In this document: in pieces, positions 1 to 7,118 of the stretch
How positions within the stretch are numbered: position 1 is the stretch's first letter
Layout of the letters: each line of letters opens with the position of its first letter
Assembly (NCBI GenBank): GCA_045538895.1
Contig: JAZQEH010000044.1
Location: forward strand, 1-18,068
DNA from: UMGS902 sp045538895
GTDB taxonomy: Bacteria > Bacillota > Clostridia > Oscillospirales > CAG-272
Reading direction: 5' to 3'
DNA: 18,068 nucleotides
The notes under the pieces: model-generated
Told to the model about the DNA's origin: nothing
Seen by the model: only the letters and a program-made list of their open reading frames with translations
Database searches by the model: none
Translations under genes and position numbers: made by a program

Positions 1-2
1 AT

Positions 3-620
3 GATCAGGAAAATCAGCGCGTGGAATGTGATTTCACATCGGTCGAAGCAAGTGATTGGCAACCGGACCCTAATGCGGCATACAAGCCGGTTATTTATCT
101 CTATCCCGAAAAAGAGATGTCAGTGTACGTTGATTTGACACTTGATGGCAAACTGCCCTGCACCTATCCGGCATACAACAATGGTTGGACTGTAACAGCA
201 TCTCCCGATGGTACGCTGGCTGATGCTAATGGTCAGACCTATAATTATCTTTATTGGGAAGGCGAAACCAATGCACAGTATGACCTTTCAAAAGGATTCT
301 GTGTTAAGGGAGAAGATACCGCAGCGTTCCTGGAGGATGCTCTTGCGAAACTCGGTCTAACCCGTCGTGAAGCGAACGAGTTCATTGTATACTGGCTACC
401 TCTGATGGAGCAGAACCCTGATAACATCATTTCTTTCCAGACCGACATTTATACCGATGCAGCACAGCTCAAAGTGAATCCTGCACCCGATACGCTGATT
501 CGTGTATTTATGGCTTGGCAGGCATCTGAGATCGCTGTGGATCTGCCTGAGCAGGAGCTAACAGCGCCCGAACGTAACGGCTTTACTGTTGTCGAATGGG
601 GCGGTACTGAACTGAAATAA
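3..620 (+). CDS. C-terminal part of an uncharacterised KPVIYLYPE-motif protein (5' truncated)
   Basis: The frame is open to the left edge of the window (codons from position 3), so the GTG at 21 is probably not the start and the gene begins outside. The visible part has a KPVIYLYPE motif near its beginning, a run of acidic and aromatic residues that looks like beta-sheet (WTVTASPDGT, YLYWEG), a helical stretch (EDALAKLGLTRREANEF) followed by IVYWLPLM, and a closing FTVVEWGGTE motif. I recall similar clostridial proteins of unknown function with the same order of motifs, but no experimentally defined role. There is no membrane segment in the visible part. The stop codon lies 12 bases before the start of the small membrane protein, and an AGGAGG-type ribosome site lies between them, so the two genes are almost certainly co-transcribed. 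Coding status is sure; function is unknown. Confidence 0.8.
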   Translation, partial: DQENQRVECDFTSVEASDWQPDPNAAYKPVIYLYPEKEMSVYVDLTLDGKLPCTYPAYNNGWTVTASPDGTLADANGQTYNYLYWEGETNAQYDLSKGFCVKGEDTAAFLEDALAKLGLTRREANEFIVYWLPLMEQNPDNIISFQTDIYTDAAQLKVNPAPDTLIRVFMAWQASEIAVDLPEQELTAPERNGFTVVEWGGTELK

Positions 621-632
621 GGAGGTAGCGAT

Positions 633-1028
633 ATGAAGATCAAGAAGATTCTCTTTGTAGCATTACCTCTTATTGCTTTGATTCTCGAACTGCTCCCATA
701 CGGAGTTGTTCTGAACTTTGCCAATCCCGAAGGTGAACCGTGGCGCAGGACATATTCCTATTTCAGTATGATGCCGTTTGGCTATGCGAACTTTGGCCCG
801 TTGATTACTGCCATACTGACCTGTATCCTGCTCGTCCTGGTGACTATTTATCTGTTCAAGCCGCGCAAGGGACTGAACACGTCTATCTTGAATGTGTCCG
901 GCTTTGCAACCGCAGCATCCCTTATGCCCTTGATGTTTGGATTTGACTACATCACAGTGATTGGTGTTATAATCATCTTGTTTCTTGCAGGCACATTTGG
1001 CGTATGCTTCATTAAGGATAAAAACTAA
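633..1028 (+). CDS. Small four-helix membrane protein, function unknown
   Basis: The protein has 131 residues with four hydrophobic segments, near residues 5-27, 50-74, 86-104 and 107-126, separated by a short polar loop (PEGEPWRRTYSY) and a basic loop (KPRKG). I do not recognise the family. The start at 633 is supported by a GGAGGT site eight bases upstream. It directly follows the KPVIYLYPE protein and ends just before a terminator, so it closes that operon. A membrane partner of the upstream protein is possible but is only inferred from gene order. A reading frame inside it in another phase (740-946) is a shadow. Confidence 0.8.
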   Translation: MKIKKILFVALPLIALILELLPYGVVLNFANPEGEPWRRTYSYFSMMPFGYANFGPLITAILTCILLVLVTIYLFKPRKGLNTSILNVSGFATAASLMPLMFGFDYITVIGVIIILFLAGTFGVCFIKDKN

Positions 1029-1041
1029 TTACACGTTGAAG

Positions 1042-1069
1042 GGCGTCGCAGAAATGCGGCGCCTTTTTT
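1042..1069 (+). terminator. Rho-independent terminator after the small membrane protein gene
   Basis: GGCGTCGCA (1042-1050) pairs with TGCGGCGCC (1055-1063) with one G-U pair, around a GAAA loop, and is followed by six T. It separates the first operon from the phosphate genes. The left arm reappears almost exactly at 17371-17390. Confidence 0.85.
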
Positions 1070-1073
1070 ATGA

Positions 1074-1129
1074 TTTTACACGGATTTTACACGGACTTGA
1101 TTACGGATTTTACATCCTCACTGTAAAAT
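1074..1129 (+). promoter_or_regulatory. PhoP-box promoter of the Na+/phosphate symporter gene
   Basis: Four tandem units lie at 1074 (TTTTACACGGA), 1085 (TTTTACACGGA), 1096 (CTTGATTACGGA) and 1108 (TTTTACATCCT), that is, TTTACA-like hexamers every 11 or 12 bp on one helix face. Nine bases after the last TTTTACA comes TAAAAT (1124-1129), a plausible -10 box. There is no good -35 hexamer. Bacillus PhoP boxes are TT(A/T/C)ACA-type direct repeats with about 11-bp period just upstream of the -10. The site is therefore read as an activator-dependent Pho promoter; the assignment to PhoP rests on similarity and on the linked phoPR genes. Confidence 0.75.
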
Positions 1130-1151
1130 AAAGGTAAAATGCAAGTAAAAT
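1124..1151 (-). promoter_or_regulatory. Inverted array of three PhoP-box-like repeats over the symporter promoter
   Basis: GTAAAAT occurs three times, with TAAAAT beginning at 1124, 1135 and 1146, an exact 11-bp period. On the minus strand this reads as three TTTTAC units, the same hexamer as the upstream array but in the opposite direction. It covers the predicted -10 and the start of the transcript. No minus-strand gene follows it, so it may extend PhoP binding or limit promoter firing. Function is inferred. Confidence 0.5.
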
Positions 1152-1193
1152 GCGTTTAAAAAAAACAGACTATAAAGATTTGAGGTTATGTAA

Positions 1194-2942
1194 ATGAACA
1201 TCTTTGACGTACTTACGCTCATAGGCGGACTATGTTTATTCCTCTTCGGAATGAACCTTATGGGCGACGCACTGGAGCGAAGCGCAGGCAGTAAACTTGA
1301 AATTATGATCGGAAAACTTACTACCGGCAAACTTGCAGGACTTCTTACAGGTCTTGGCGTTACCGCTGTTATTCAGAGTTCTTCTGCAACAACGGTTATG
1401 GTCGTTGGTTTTGTAAACTCCAAACTTATGACCTTAAAGCAGGCGATCCACGTTATTATGGGTGCCAACATCGGTACAACCGTTACCGCTTGGATTTTGA
1501 GCCTTAGCGGTATTTCGGGAAGTAATATGTTCCTGAAACTTTTGAAGCCTTCTTCTTTTACGCCAGTTCTTGCTCTTATCGGTATCGCTCTTTTAATGTT
1601 TACAAAGAGTAATAAGAAAAAGGATATCGGCGTTGTTCTCCTTGGCTTTGCAACTCTTATGTTCGGTATGGAAACAATGACTGATGCGGTTTCCGGTCTT
1701 AAGGATATTCCTGCATTCCAGGAAATGTTCCTTATGTTTAAGAATCCCATCCTTGGTGTTCTTGTTGGTGCAATTCTTACTGCTGTTATTCAGTCAAGCT
1801 CTGCATCTGTTGGTATTCTTCAGGCTCTTGCAGCGACCGGTGCTGTTTCCTATGGTGCAGCAATCCCGATTATTATGGGACAAAACATTGGTACTTGTAT
1901 TACCGCAATCATTTCCTCCGTTGGCACAACCAAGAATGCAAGACGTGCAGCACTTGTACACTTATCCTTTAACGTAATTGGTACTGTTGTGTGCCTTGGT
2001 GGTTTCGCAGCTATCAGAGCAATATTTGCTCCTGCACTTCTTAATGAAGCTGCAAACTATGCAGGTATCGCAACCGCACACTCCATATTTAATATTGTAT
2101 GTACCTTGCTTCTTCTTCCTATGTCTGGACTTCTTGAAAAGATTGCATACAAACTTATTCCTGATACTGCTCAGGTTGAAAAGGTATCCGAACTTGATGA
2201 CAGACTTCTTGCCACTCCTGCGATTGCACTTGAATGTGCACATAACCTCACCTTTGATATGGCAAAGATTGCAACTGATGCATTAAGAAGCAGTATTGAA
2301 TGCCTTGGTACTTATGATAAAGCTAAAGCCGAAGCAATTCGAGAAGCAGAAGATAAAACTGACCACCTTGAAGATGTAATTGGTAGTTACCTTGTAAAAC
2401 TAAGCACCAAACAGCTTAATGAAAATGAAGGTGCGATGGCATCTATGCTTCTCAAAGCAATCGGTGACTTTGAACGTATATCCGACCACGCTGTAAACAT
2501 TGTTGAATCAGCAGAAGAAATGCGTGAGAAAGGTATTGCTTTCTCTGATGGTGCGAAAGCAGAACTTGATGCCCTTTGTGCCGCAACTGAGGAAATTGTA
2601 GCTCTCTCTTATAGCGCATTTGTAGACAATAACGCTGACCACGCAAATCTTGTAGAACCTCTTGAGCAGGTTATTGATAGAATGAAGGAACTTCTCCGCA
2701 CACGTCATATCGACCGCTTGCGTGTTGGCGATTGCAGTATTGAGGTTGGCTTCGTATGGAGCGATCTTATTACCAACATGGAAAGAGTTTCTGACCACTG
2801 CTCTAACATTGCCGGCTGTGTTATGGATACGAAAGCACAAAATATGAACCTGCACGAATCCCTCAAACTTCTCAGAAGCGACAATGAGTTCTATAGAGAG
2901 AAATACACTGAATATACGAAAAAGTATCTTTCTTTCGTATAA
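1194..2942 (+). CDS. Na+/phosphate symporter with C-terminal PhoU-like domain (NptA type)
   Basis: This 582-residue protein imports inorganic phosphate with sodium. The N-terminal half (about residues 5-315) is hydrophobic and contains the two inverted repeats typical of the Na/Pi cotransporter family: AVIQSSSATT (59-67) with GANIGTT (90-96), and AVIQSSSASV (198-206) with GQNIGTC (229-235). The QSSS motifs form the substrate site in characterised NptA/SLC34 relatives. The soluble C-terminal part (about 345-560) is PhoU-like, with the paired motifs ERISDHAVNI and ERVSDHCSNI that carry the metal ligands in PhoU. The start is supported by GAGGT seven bases before the ATG. The gene is monocistronic between a terminator on each side and has its own PhoP-box promoter. 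It provides a second uptake route beside the Pst ABC system, probably lower affinity. PhoU-like tails in this family are thought to tie transport to phosphate signalling. Confidence 0.93.
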   Translation: MNIFDVLTLIGGLCLFLFGMNLMGDALERSAGSKLEIMIGKLTTGKLAGLLTGLGVTAVIQSSSATTVMVVGFVNSKLMTLKQAIHVIMGANIGTTVTAWILSLSGISGSNMFLKLLKPSSFTPVLALIGIALLMFTKSNKKKDIGVVLLGFATLMFGMETMTDAVSGLKDIPAFQEMFLMFKNPILGVLVGAILTAVIQSSSASVGILQALAATGAVSYGAAIPIIMGQNIGTCITAIISSVGTTKNARRAALVHLSFNVIGTVVCLGGFAAIRAIFAPALLNEAANYAGIATAHSIFNIVCTLLLLPMSGLLEKIAYKLIPDTAQVEKVSELDDRLLATPAIALECAHNLTFDMAKIATDALRSSIECLGTYDKAKAEAIREAEDKTDHLEDVIGSYLVKLSTKQLNENEGAMASMLLKAIGDFERISDHAVNIVESAEEMREKGIAFSDGAKAELDALCAATEEIVALSYSAFVDNNADHANLVEPLEQVIDRMKELLRTRHIDRLRVGDCSIEVGFVWSDLITNMERVSDHCSNIAGCVMDTKAQNMNLHESLKLLRSDNEFYREKYTEYTKKYLSFV

Positions 2943-2971
2943 GCAATATAATATGAGGAACTAATAAATTT

Positions 2972-3006
2972 ATCGCCGCTTCTTTGTTGAGGCGGCGAAT
3001 TTTTTT
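2972..3006 (+). terminator. Terminator after the symporter gene
   Basis: ATCGCCGC (2972-2979) pairs with GCGGCGAA/T (2992-2999); the stem continues inward through T-G, T-A and C-G pairs to a loop at about 2983-2988. Seven T follow at 3000-3006. The T tract is also the first half of the first PhoP-box repeat of pstS, so terminator and promoter overlap. Confidence 0.88.
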
Positions 3007-3058
3007 ACTCCGATTTTACACCAATTTGGTTACGGATTTTACAGCAGGGCGGTAGAAT
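3003..3058 (+). promoter_or_regulatory. PhoP-box promoter of the pst-phoU-phoPR operon
   Basis: Four tandem units lie at 3003 (TTTTACTCCGA), 3014 (TTTTACACCAA), 3025 (TTTGGTTACGGA, 12 bp) and 3037 (TTTTACAGCAG), then TAGAAT at 3053-3058 as the -10 box, nine bases after the last TTTTACA. Order, periods, the odd GTTACGGA unit in third place and the distance to the -10 all match the promoter at 1074-1129. This strongly suggests one shared regulator, taken to be the PhoP encoded downstream. A short stem GTCGA/TCGAC follows in the leader at 3068-3082. Confidence 0.8.
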
Positions 3059-3125
3059 GTAACCGTAGTCGAGAGAATCGACGAGTAAATCCAGTAAAAA
3101 AATTATTCAAAAGGAGATTTTGAAA

Positions 3126-3923
3126 ATGAAGAAAATTATTAGTTTGTTAGTTGTAGCGGTTTTGATCTGTACCGCAATGGTAGGTTGCTCCAAGTCGGAA
3201 AGTGTATCGACAGACGGTTCAACCTCGATGAGTAAAGTCATCGAATCTTTAAGTGAAGCATTCCAGGAAGAAACAGGCACAGAAGTTACTTACAATGCAA
3301 CCGGTTCCGGTGCAGGTATCGAAGCAGTTCTCGCAGGACGTTGCGACATCGGTCTTTCCAGCCGTGACCTCAAGGATGAGGAAAAGGCAAAGGGCCTTGA
3401 AGGAACCATCCTCGCATACGACGGTATCGCAATCATCGTTCATCCCGACAACAAGGTTGCAGATTTAAGCATCGAGACCATCGCTAAGATCTACACCGGC
3501 GAAATTACCAACTGGAAAGATGTTGGCGGCGCAGATGGCGAAATCGTTCTCATCGGTCGTGAGGCAAACAGCGGTACAAGAGATGGCTTCGAGTCAATCA
3601 CCGACACCGAAGATAAGTGCAAATATCGTCAGGAATGCACCTCTACCGGTGACGTAATTACCGCAGTATCCAGCAACCCTAACGCTATCGGTTACGCATC
3701 CCTCGCTTCTGTAAAGGACAGCGTAAAAGCAGTATCGGTTGGCGGTGTTGCTCCTAGCGAAAGCACTGTAAAAGATGGCAGCTACGCTGTACAGCGTCCC
3801 TTCGTACTGGTTACAAAGAAGGATACCAAGCTTTCCAAGAGCGCTCAGGAGTTCTTCGATTACATCACATCTTCCGCAGCAAACGAAATTATCAGCAACG
3901 CAGGTGTAGTTCCTGCTAACTAA
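3126..3923 (+). CDS. pstS: Phosphate-binding lipoprotein PstS
   Basis: The 265-residue protein captures phosphate outside the membrane and delivers it to the PstCA permease. A signal peptide with basic MKK, a hydrophobic core and the lipobox AMVG-C puts the lipidated cysteine at residue 21. Phosphate-contact loops are visible: DGSTSM (30-35), GSGAG (60-64), SSRDL (78-82) and NSGTRD (148-153), as in periplasmic-binding-like PstS proteins. The start was placed at ATG 3126 rather than the in-frame TTG at 3120, because AGGAG at 3112-3116 is well spaced from the ATG and too close to the TTG. The length is typical of the short clostridial form. It is the first gene of the operon, right behind the Pho promoter, and is followed by a hairpin before pstC. 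Confidence 0.95.
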   Translation: MKKIISLLVVAVLICTAMVGCSKSESVSTDGSTSMSKVIESLSEAFQEETGTEVTYNATGSGAGIEAVLAGRCDIGLSSRDLKDEEKAKGLEGTILAYDGIAIIVHPDNKVADLSIETIAKIYTGEITNWKDVGGADGEIVLIGREANSGTRDGFESITDTEDKCKYRQECTSTGDVITAVSSNPNAIGYASLASVKDSVKAVSVGGVAPSESTVKDGSYAVQRPFVLVTKKDTKLSKSAQEFFDYITSSAANEIISNAGVVPAN

Positions 3924-3933
3924 GGGAGATAAA

Positions 3934-3963
3934 CGAGCGACGGTAAGCTTCAGCCGTCGCTTA
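3934..3963 (+). promoter_or_regulatory. Intercistronic hairpin between pstS and pstC
   Basis: AGCGACGG (3936-3943) and CCGTCGCT (3954-3961) form a perfect 8-bp stem with a 10-base loop. No proper T run follows (TTATTCCCG), so it is unlikely to be a full terminator. Such stems after pstS commonly act as a partial terminator or as a 3' stabiliser, giving more binding protein than permease. The role here is inferred. Confidence 0.6.
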
Positions 3964-3982
3964 TTCCCGTTTGAGGTGTAAT

Positions 3983-4855
3983 ATGAAGAAAAAGAAATTA
4001 CTTGAAAATATCATTCACGGAATATTCCTGATTCTTGGTCTTATCACGGTAGGTTGTGTTCTGATGATTACCATCTACCTTATAATCTCGGGTATTCCTG
4101 CAATTAAAGAAATAGGCTTGATAGATTTCCTGTTCGGAAAAGAATGGGCATCCAGTGCCGCTGATCCGAAGTACGGAATATTGCCCTTTATACTGACAAG
4201 TATCTATGGTACAGCAGGTGCCATCCTGATTGGTGTGCCGATTGGATTCTTCTCTGCAGTCTATCTTTCTAAGGTAGCAAGTAAGCGTGTACGCAATGTA
4301 GTAGAATCCGCAGTCAATCTGCTTGCCGGCATTCCTTCGGTTGTTTACGGTCTTGTAGGTATGCTTGTTTTAGTACCCGCAATTCGTGAAATCTTTAATA
4401 TCCCGGACGGCGCAAGTTTGCTTGCCGCAATCGTTGTACTTGCTGTTATGATCTTGCCGAGCATTATCAAAGTCTCCATCACTGCACTTGATGCAGTACC
4501 TAAGGAATATGAAGATGCATCCCTTGCTCTCGGTGCAACACCCACAGAAACCTATTTCAAGGTATCTGTACGCGCAGCAAAAAGTGGAATTGCCGCTGCA
4601 GTTGTGCTCGGTGTAGGACGTGCAATCGGTGAAGCAATGGCTGTTATGATGGTAGCCGGTAACGTAGCAAATATGCCGTCGCTCTTCCAAAGTGTACGTT
4701 TCCTCACTACTGCAGTTGCCAGTGAGATGTCCTACGCAAGTTACGGAAGCCTTCAGCGTGAAGCTCTGTTTTCCATCGCCCTTGTGTTGTTCCTCTTTAT
4801 TATGCTCATAAACGCAACACTCAACTTCTTCCTCAAGAGAAATAAGGAGGGCTAA
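3983..4855 (+). CDS. pstC: Phosphate ABC transporter permease PstC
   Basis: This 290-residue membrane protein is one of the two permease subunits of the high-affinity phosphate importer. Six hydrophobic segments can be followed, the first near residues 12-37. The binding-protein-dependent transport domain shows the cytoplasmic coupling segment ALGATPTETYFKV and the conserved GRAIGEAMAV found in PstC proteins. The start is taken at ATG 3983 because GAGGTG at 3973-3978 fits it; the upstream TTG at 3971 overlaps that site. The stop is one base before the pstA start, so the two permease genes are likely translationally coupled. Order in the operon, directly after pstS, supports PstC over PstA. 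Confidence 0.94.
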   Translation: MKKKKLLENIIHGIFLILGLITVGCVLMITIYLIISGIPAIKEIGLIDFLFGKEWASSAADPKYGILPFILTSIYGTAGAILIGVPIGFFSAVYLSKVASKRVRNVVESAVNLLAGIPSVVYGLVGMLVLVPAIREIFNIPDGASLLAAIVVLAVMILPSIIKVSITALDAVPKEYEDASLALGATPTETYFKVSVRAAKSGIAAAVVLGVGRAIGEAMAVMMVAGNVANMPSLFQSVRFLTTAVASEMSYASYGSLQREALFSIALVLFLFIMLINATLNFFLKRNKEG

Positions 4856-4856
4856 T

Positions 4857-5714
4857 ATGCAAAAGAAAACGATTAGTACAAAAAGAAAAACATACATTCT
4901 CGGTATGAGATGTATGATGTGGCTTTCGATAGGTATAACTGTAGCGTTAGTGTTGTTCTTGCTCGGCTATGTGCTCGCAAAAGGCTTGCCGAACATTACA
5001 TGGGAACTGCTCTCAACCAAACCCAGCCAACTTAGAGGCACAATAGGTATTTTGCCGGATATCCTAAACACACTGTACATCATCTTGGCAACACTTGTGA
5101 TTGTGCTTCCGGTCGGTGTCGGAGCTGCTATCTATCTGAATGAGTATGCAAAGAATAAAAAACTTGTTGGCATTATCGAGTATGCTGCCGAGACCTTGTC
5201 GGGCATTCCGTCAATCATCTACGGTCTTGTTGGTATGTTGCTCTTTGCAAACACCTTAGGTTCAAGCCTACTTGCAGGTGCTCTGACGCTCGTTATTATG
5301 AACCTGCCGACAGTTATGCGAACCACACAGGAGAGCTTAAAGACCGTGCCGCAGAGCTACCGTGAAGGAGCCTTCGGTTTGGGTGCAGGCAAATGGAGAG
5401 TAATCCGCACAGTGGTACTTCCCGGATGTGTGGATGGTGTAATCACCGGTTGTATCCTTTCTATCGGTCGAATTGTTGGTGAGACAGCAGCGTTGTTCTA
5501 CACAGCAGGTCTTGCACACTCGCTAAATGATATCTTTACCGGTATGATGAAACCTGGTGCTTCTTTGAGCGTAGCACTTTATGTGTACGCAAAGGAATAC
5601 GGTGAGTTTGAAGTAGCGTTCGCCATCGCATCCATTCTGATGATCCTTACTTTGATTATAAATCTTTCTGCCACACTGGTTGGCAAATACTTCGCAAAAA
5701 GGAGAAACGTATGA
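4857..5714 (+). CDS. pstA: Phosphate ABC transporter permease PstA
   Basis: The second permease subunit has 285 residues and six predicted membrane helices, beginning near residue 18. It contains SGIPSIIYGLVGM, shared with the PstC neighbour (AGIPSVVYGLVGM), the coupling loop GLGAGKWRVIRTVVLPG, and GRIVGETAAL, the PstA version of the G-R-x-x-G-E signature. It forms the channel together with PstC and docks on PstB. GGAGG at 4845-4849, inside the end of pstC, precedes the ATG. Its stop overlaps the pstB start by four bases (ATGA). Confidence 0.94.
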   Translation: MQKKTISTKRKTYILGMRCMMWLSIGITVALVLFLLGYVLAKGLPNITWELLSTKPSQLRGTIGILPDILNTLYIILATLVIVLPVGVGAAIYLNEYAKNKKLVGIIEYAAETLSGIPSIIYGLVGMLLFANTLGSSLLAGALTLVIMNLPTVMRTTQESLKTVPQSYREGAFGLGAGKWRVIRTVVLPGCVDGVITGCILSIGRIVGETAALFYTAGLAHSLNDIFTGMMKPGASLSVALYVYAKEYGEFEVAFAIASILMILTLIINLSATLVGKYFAKRRNV

Positions 5715-6466
5715 GTGAAATAATGACGGCTAAAGACTTGTGTCTCTGGTACGGTGATAATAAAGCCTTAAAAGATATAAACATTGCCATTCCCGAAAAG
5801 AGCATTACCGCCTTGATCGGTCCTTCGGGCTGTGGTAAATCTACATTCCTGAAAACACTTAATCGTATGAATGACCTTATCCCTACTGTAAAAATCACGG
5901 GTGAGGTTTGCTATAACGGTCGCAACATATTCGATAAAGATGTTGATGTAAACGAACTTCGTCGTGACGTTGGTATGGTGTTCCAAAAACCCAATCCGTT
6001 CCCAATGAGTATTTACGATAACATCGCTTATGGTCCTCGCACTCACGGCATCACAAGCAAGGTGAAACTCGATGAAATTGTTGAGCAGGCGCTTCGCGAT
6101 GCAGCTATTTGGGACGAAGTAAAAGACCGCCTCAAAAAGAACGCACTTGGTCTTTCCGGCGGTCAGCAACAGCGTCTTTGCATTGCCCGTGCTCTTGCTG
6201 TAGAGCCGAAGGTTTTGCTGATGGATGAGCCGACTTCGGCGCTCGATCCTATTTCCACTTCTCGCATTGAGGAACTTGCATTGCAATTGAAGGAAAAATA
6301 TACTATAATTATAGTAACTCATAATATGCAGCAGGCAGTTCGTATCTCTGATAATACGGCATTCTTCCTTCTTGGAGAGTTAGTGGAATTCGGTGAAACC
6401 GAGAAATTATTCTCGCAGCCGATGGACAAGCGCACCGAAGATTACATTACAGGAAGGTTTGGTTGA
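5711..6466 (+). CDS. pstB: Phosphate ABC transporter ATPase PstB
   Basis: This 251-residue cytoplasmic ATPase powers phosphate import. All motifs are present: Walker A GPSGCGKST (37-45), Q-loop FQKPNPFPMS (91-100, the PstB-specific form), signature LSGGQQQR (148-155), Walker B VLLMDEP (168-174), D-loop SALD (176-179) and H-loop histidine 204. KTLNRMNDLI after Walker A is characteristic of PstB rather than other ABC ATPases. The length is normal for the family. It overlaps pstA by four bases and is followed after four bases by phoU, so expression is coupled along the operon. Confidence 0.96.
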   Translation: MSEIMTAKDLCLWYGDNKALKDINIAIPEKSITALIGPSGCGKSTFLKTLNRMNDLIPTVKITGEVCYNGRNIFDKDVDVNELRRDVGMVFQKPNPFPMSIYDNIAYGPRTHGITSKVKLDEIVEQALRDAAIWDEVKDRLKKNALGLSGGQQQRLCIARALAVEPKVLLMDEPTSALDPISTSRIEELALQLKEKYTIIIVTHNMQQAVRISDNTAFFLLGELVEFGETEKLFSQPMDKRTEDYITGRFG

Positions 6467-6470
6467 TATT

Positions 6471-7115
6471 ATGAGAAGCAGATTTGATGAACAGCTTAGC
6501 CTGCTAAATAAAAAAATGATTGAAATGGGCGCTGAATGCGAGGAACTGATCGCCCTAGTTGCAAAAGCCCTTTTGAATGGTGATATCGAAGGCGCAAGAA
6601 AAGCTAAGGAGCAAGGTCACGAAATTGACCAGATGGAAAGAGAAATTGAATCCATCTGCTTAAAGCTGCTGCTTCAGCAACAGCCGGTCGCAAAAGACCT
6701 TCGTGTGATTTCCGCCGCCCTTAAGATGATTACCGATATGGAAAGAATCGGAGATCAGGCGGAGGACATTGCTGAGATTATTCCATTCCTTGACGGTAGA
6801 ACCGGTGCCGAGTTTGCTGATTTCAAACCGATGGCAGAAGCAACATGTAAAATGGTAACCGACAGCATTGATGCTTATGTAAAACAAGATGTTGCCCTTG
6901 CCAAAGCTGTGGCCGAGCACGACGATGTCGTGGATGAGGCTTTCGGCAGAATGAAAGATATGTTAATAAAAATGATATCTGAAAATAATGCTGACGGAGA
7001 ATATGCCGTTGACCTATTGATGATTGCAAAATATTTCGAACGTATCGGAGATCACGCCGTAAATATTGCCGAGTGGGTCGAGTTCTCTGTTACAGGTGTT
7101 CATAAAGGAGAGTAG
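6471..7115 (+). CDS. phoU: Phosphate signalling regulator PhoU
   Basis: The 214-residue all-helical protein has two PhoU repeats of about 100 residues, each with the metal-binding motif: MERIGDQAEDIAE in the first and FERIGDHAVNIAEW in the second. In characterised bacteria PhoU links the Pst transporter to the PhoR kinase and damps Pho signalling when phosphate is plentiful. The open frame extends upstream to 6393, but the ATG at 6471 is chosen because it gives the usual PhoU N-terminus (RSRFDEQLSLL) and follows the pstB stop by four bases. The AGGAAGG at 6450-6456 is a rather distant ribosome site, so coupling to pstB translation may matter. Only three bases separate it from the response regulator gene. 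Confidence 0.95.
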   Translation: MRSRFDEQLSLLNKKMIEMGAECEELIALVAKALLNGDIEGARKAKEQGHEIDQMEREIESICLKLLLQQQPVAKDLRVISAALKMITDMERIGDQAEDIAEIIPFLDGRTGAEFADFKPMAEATCKMVTDSIDAYVKQDVALAKAVAEHDDVVDEAFGRMKDMLIKMISENNADGEYAVDLLMIAKYFERIGDHAVNIAEWVEFSVTGVHKGE

Positions 7116-7118
7116 AAT

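Noticed and set aside
1074..1151. Short regularly spaced repeats as a CRISPR-like array
   Set aside because: The period is 11 bp with no spacers of CRISPR length and no cas genes; the repeats fit PhoP operators at a promoter.
3068..3082. Stem GTCGA/TCGAC in the pstS leader as a riboswitch
   Set aside because: Only five base pairs and no wider structure or terminator in the leader; too little for a riboswitch call.
3120..3125. Upstream TTG start for pstS
   Set aside because: It lies only three bases after the AGGAG site; the ATG at 3126 has correct spacing and gives a normal lipoprotein signal peptide.
4370..4897. 175-codon open frame on the minus strand opposite pstC
   Set aside because: It is a shadow of the conserved pstC frame, has a cysteine- and histidine-rich composition typical of antisense frames, and lacks a ribosome site.
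5768..6322. 184-codon minus-strand frame opposite pstB
   Set aside because: It lies wholly opposite the conserved ABC ATPase motifs and shows no domain of its own.
6393..6470. N-terminal extension of phoU inside pstB
   Set aside because: The extension lies within the pstB coding sequence and is not PhoU-like; ATG 6471 gives the usual family N-terminus.
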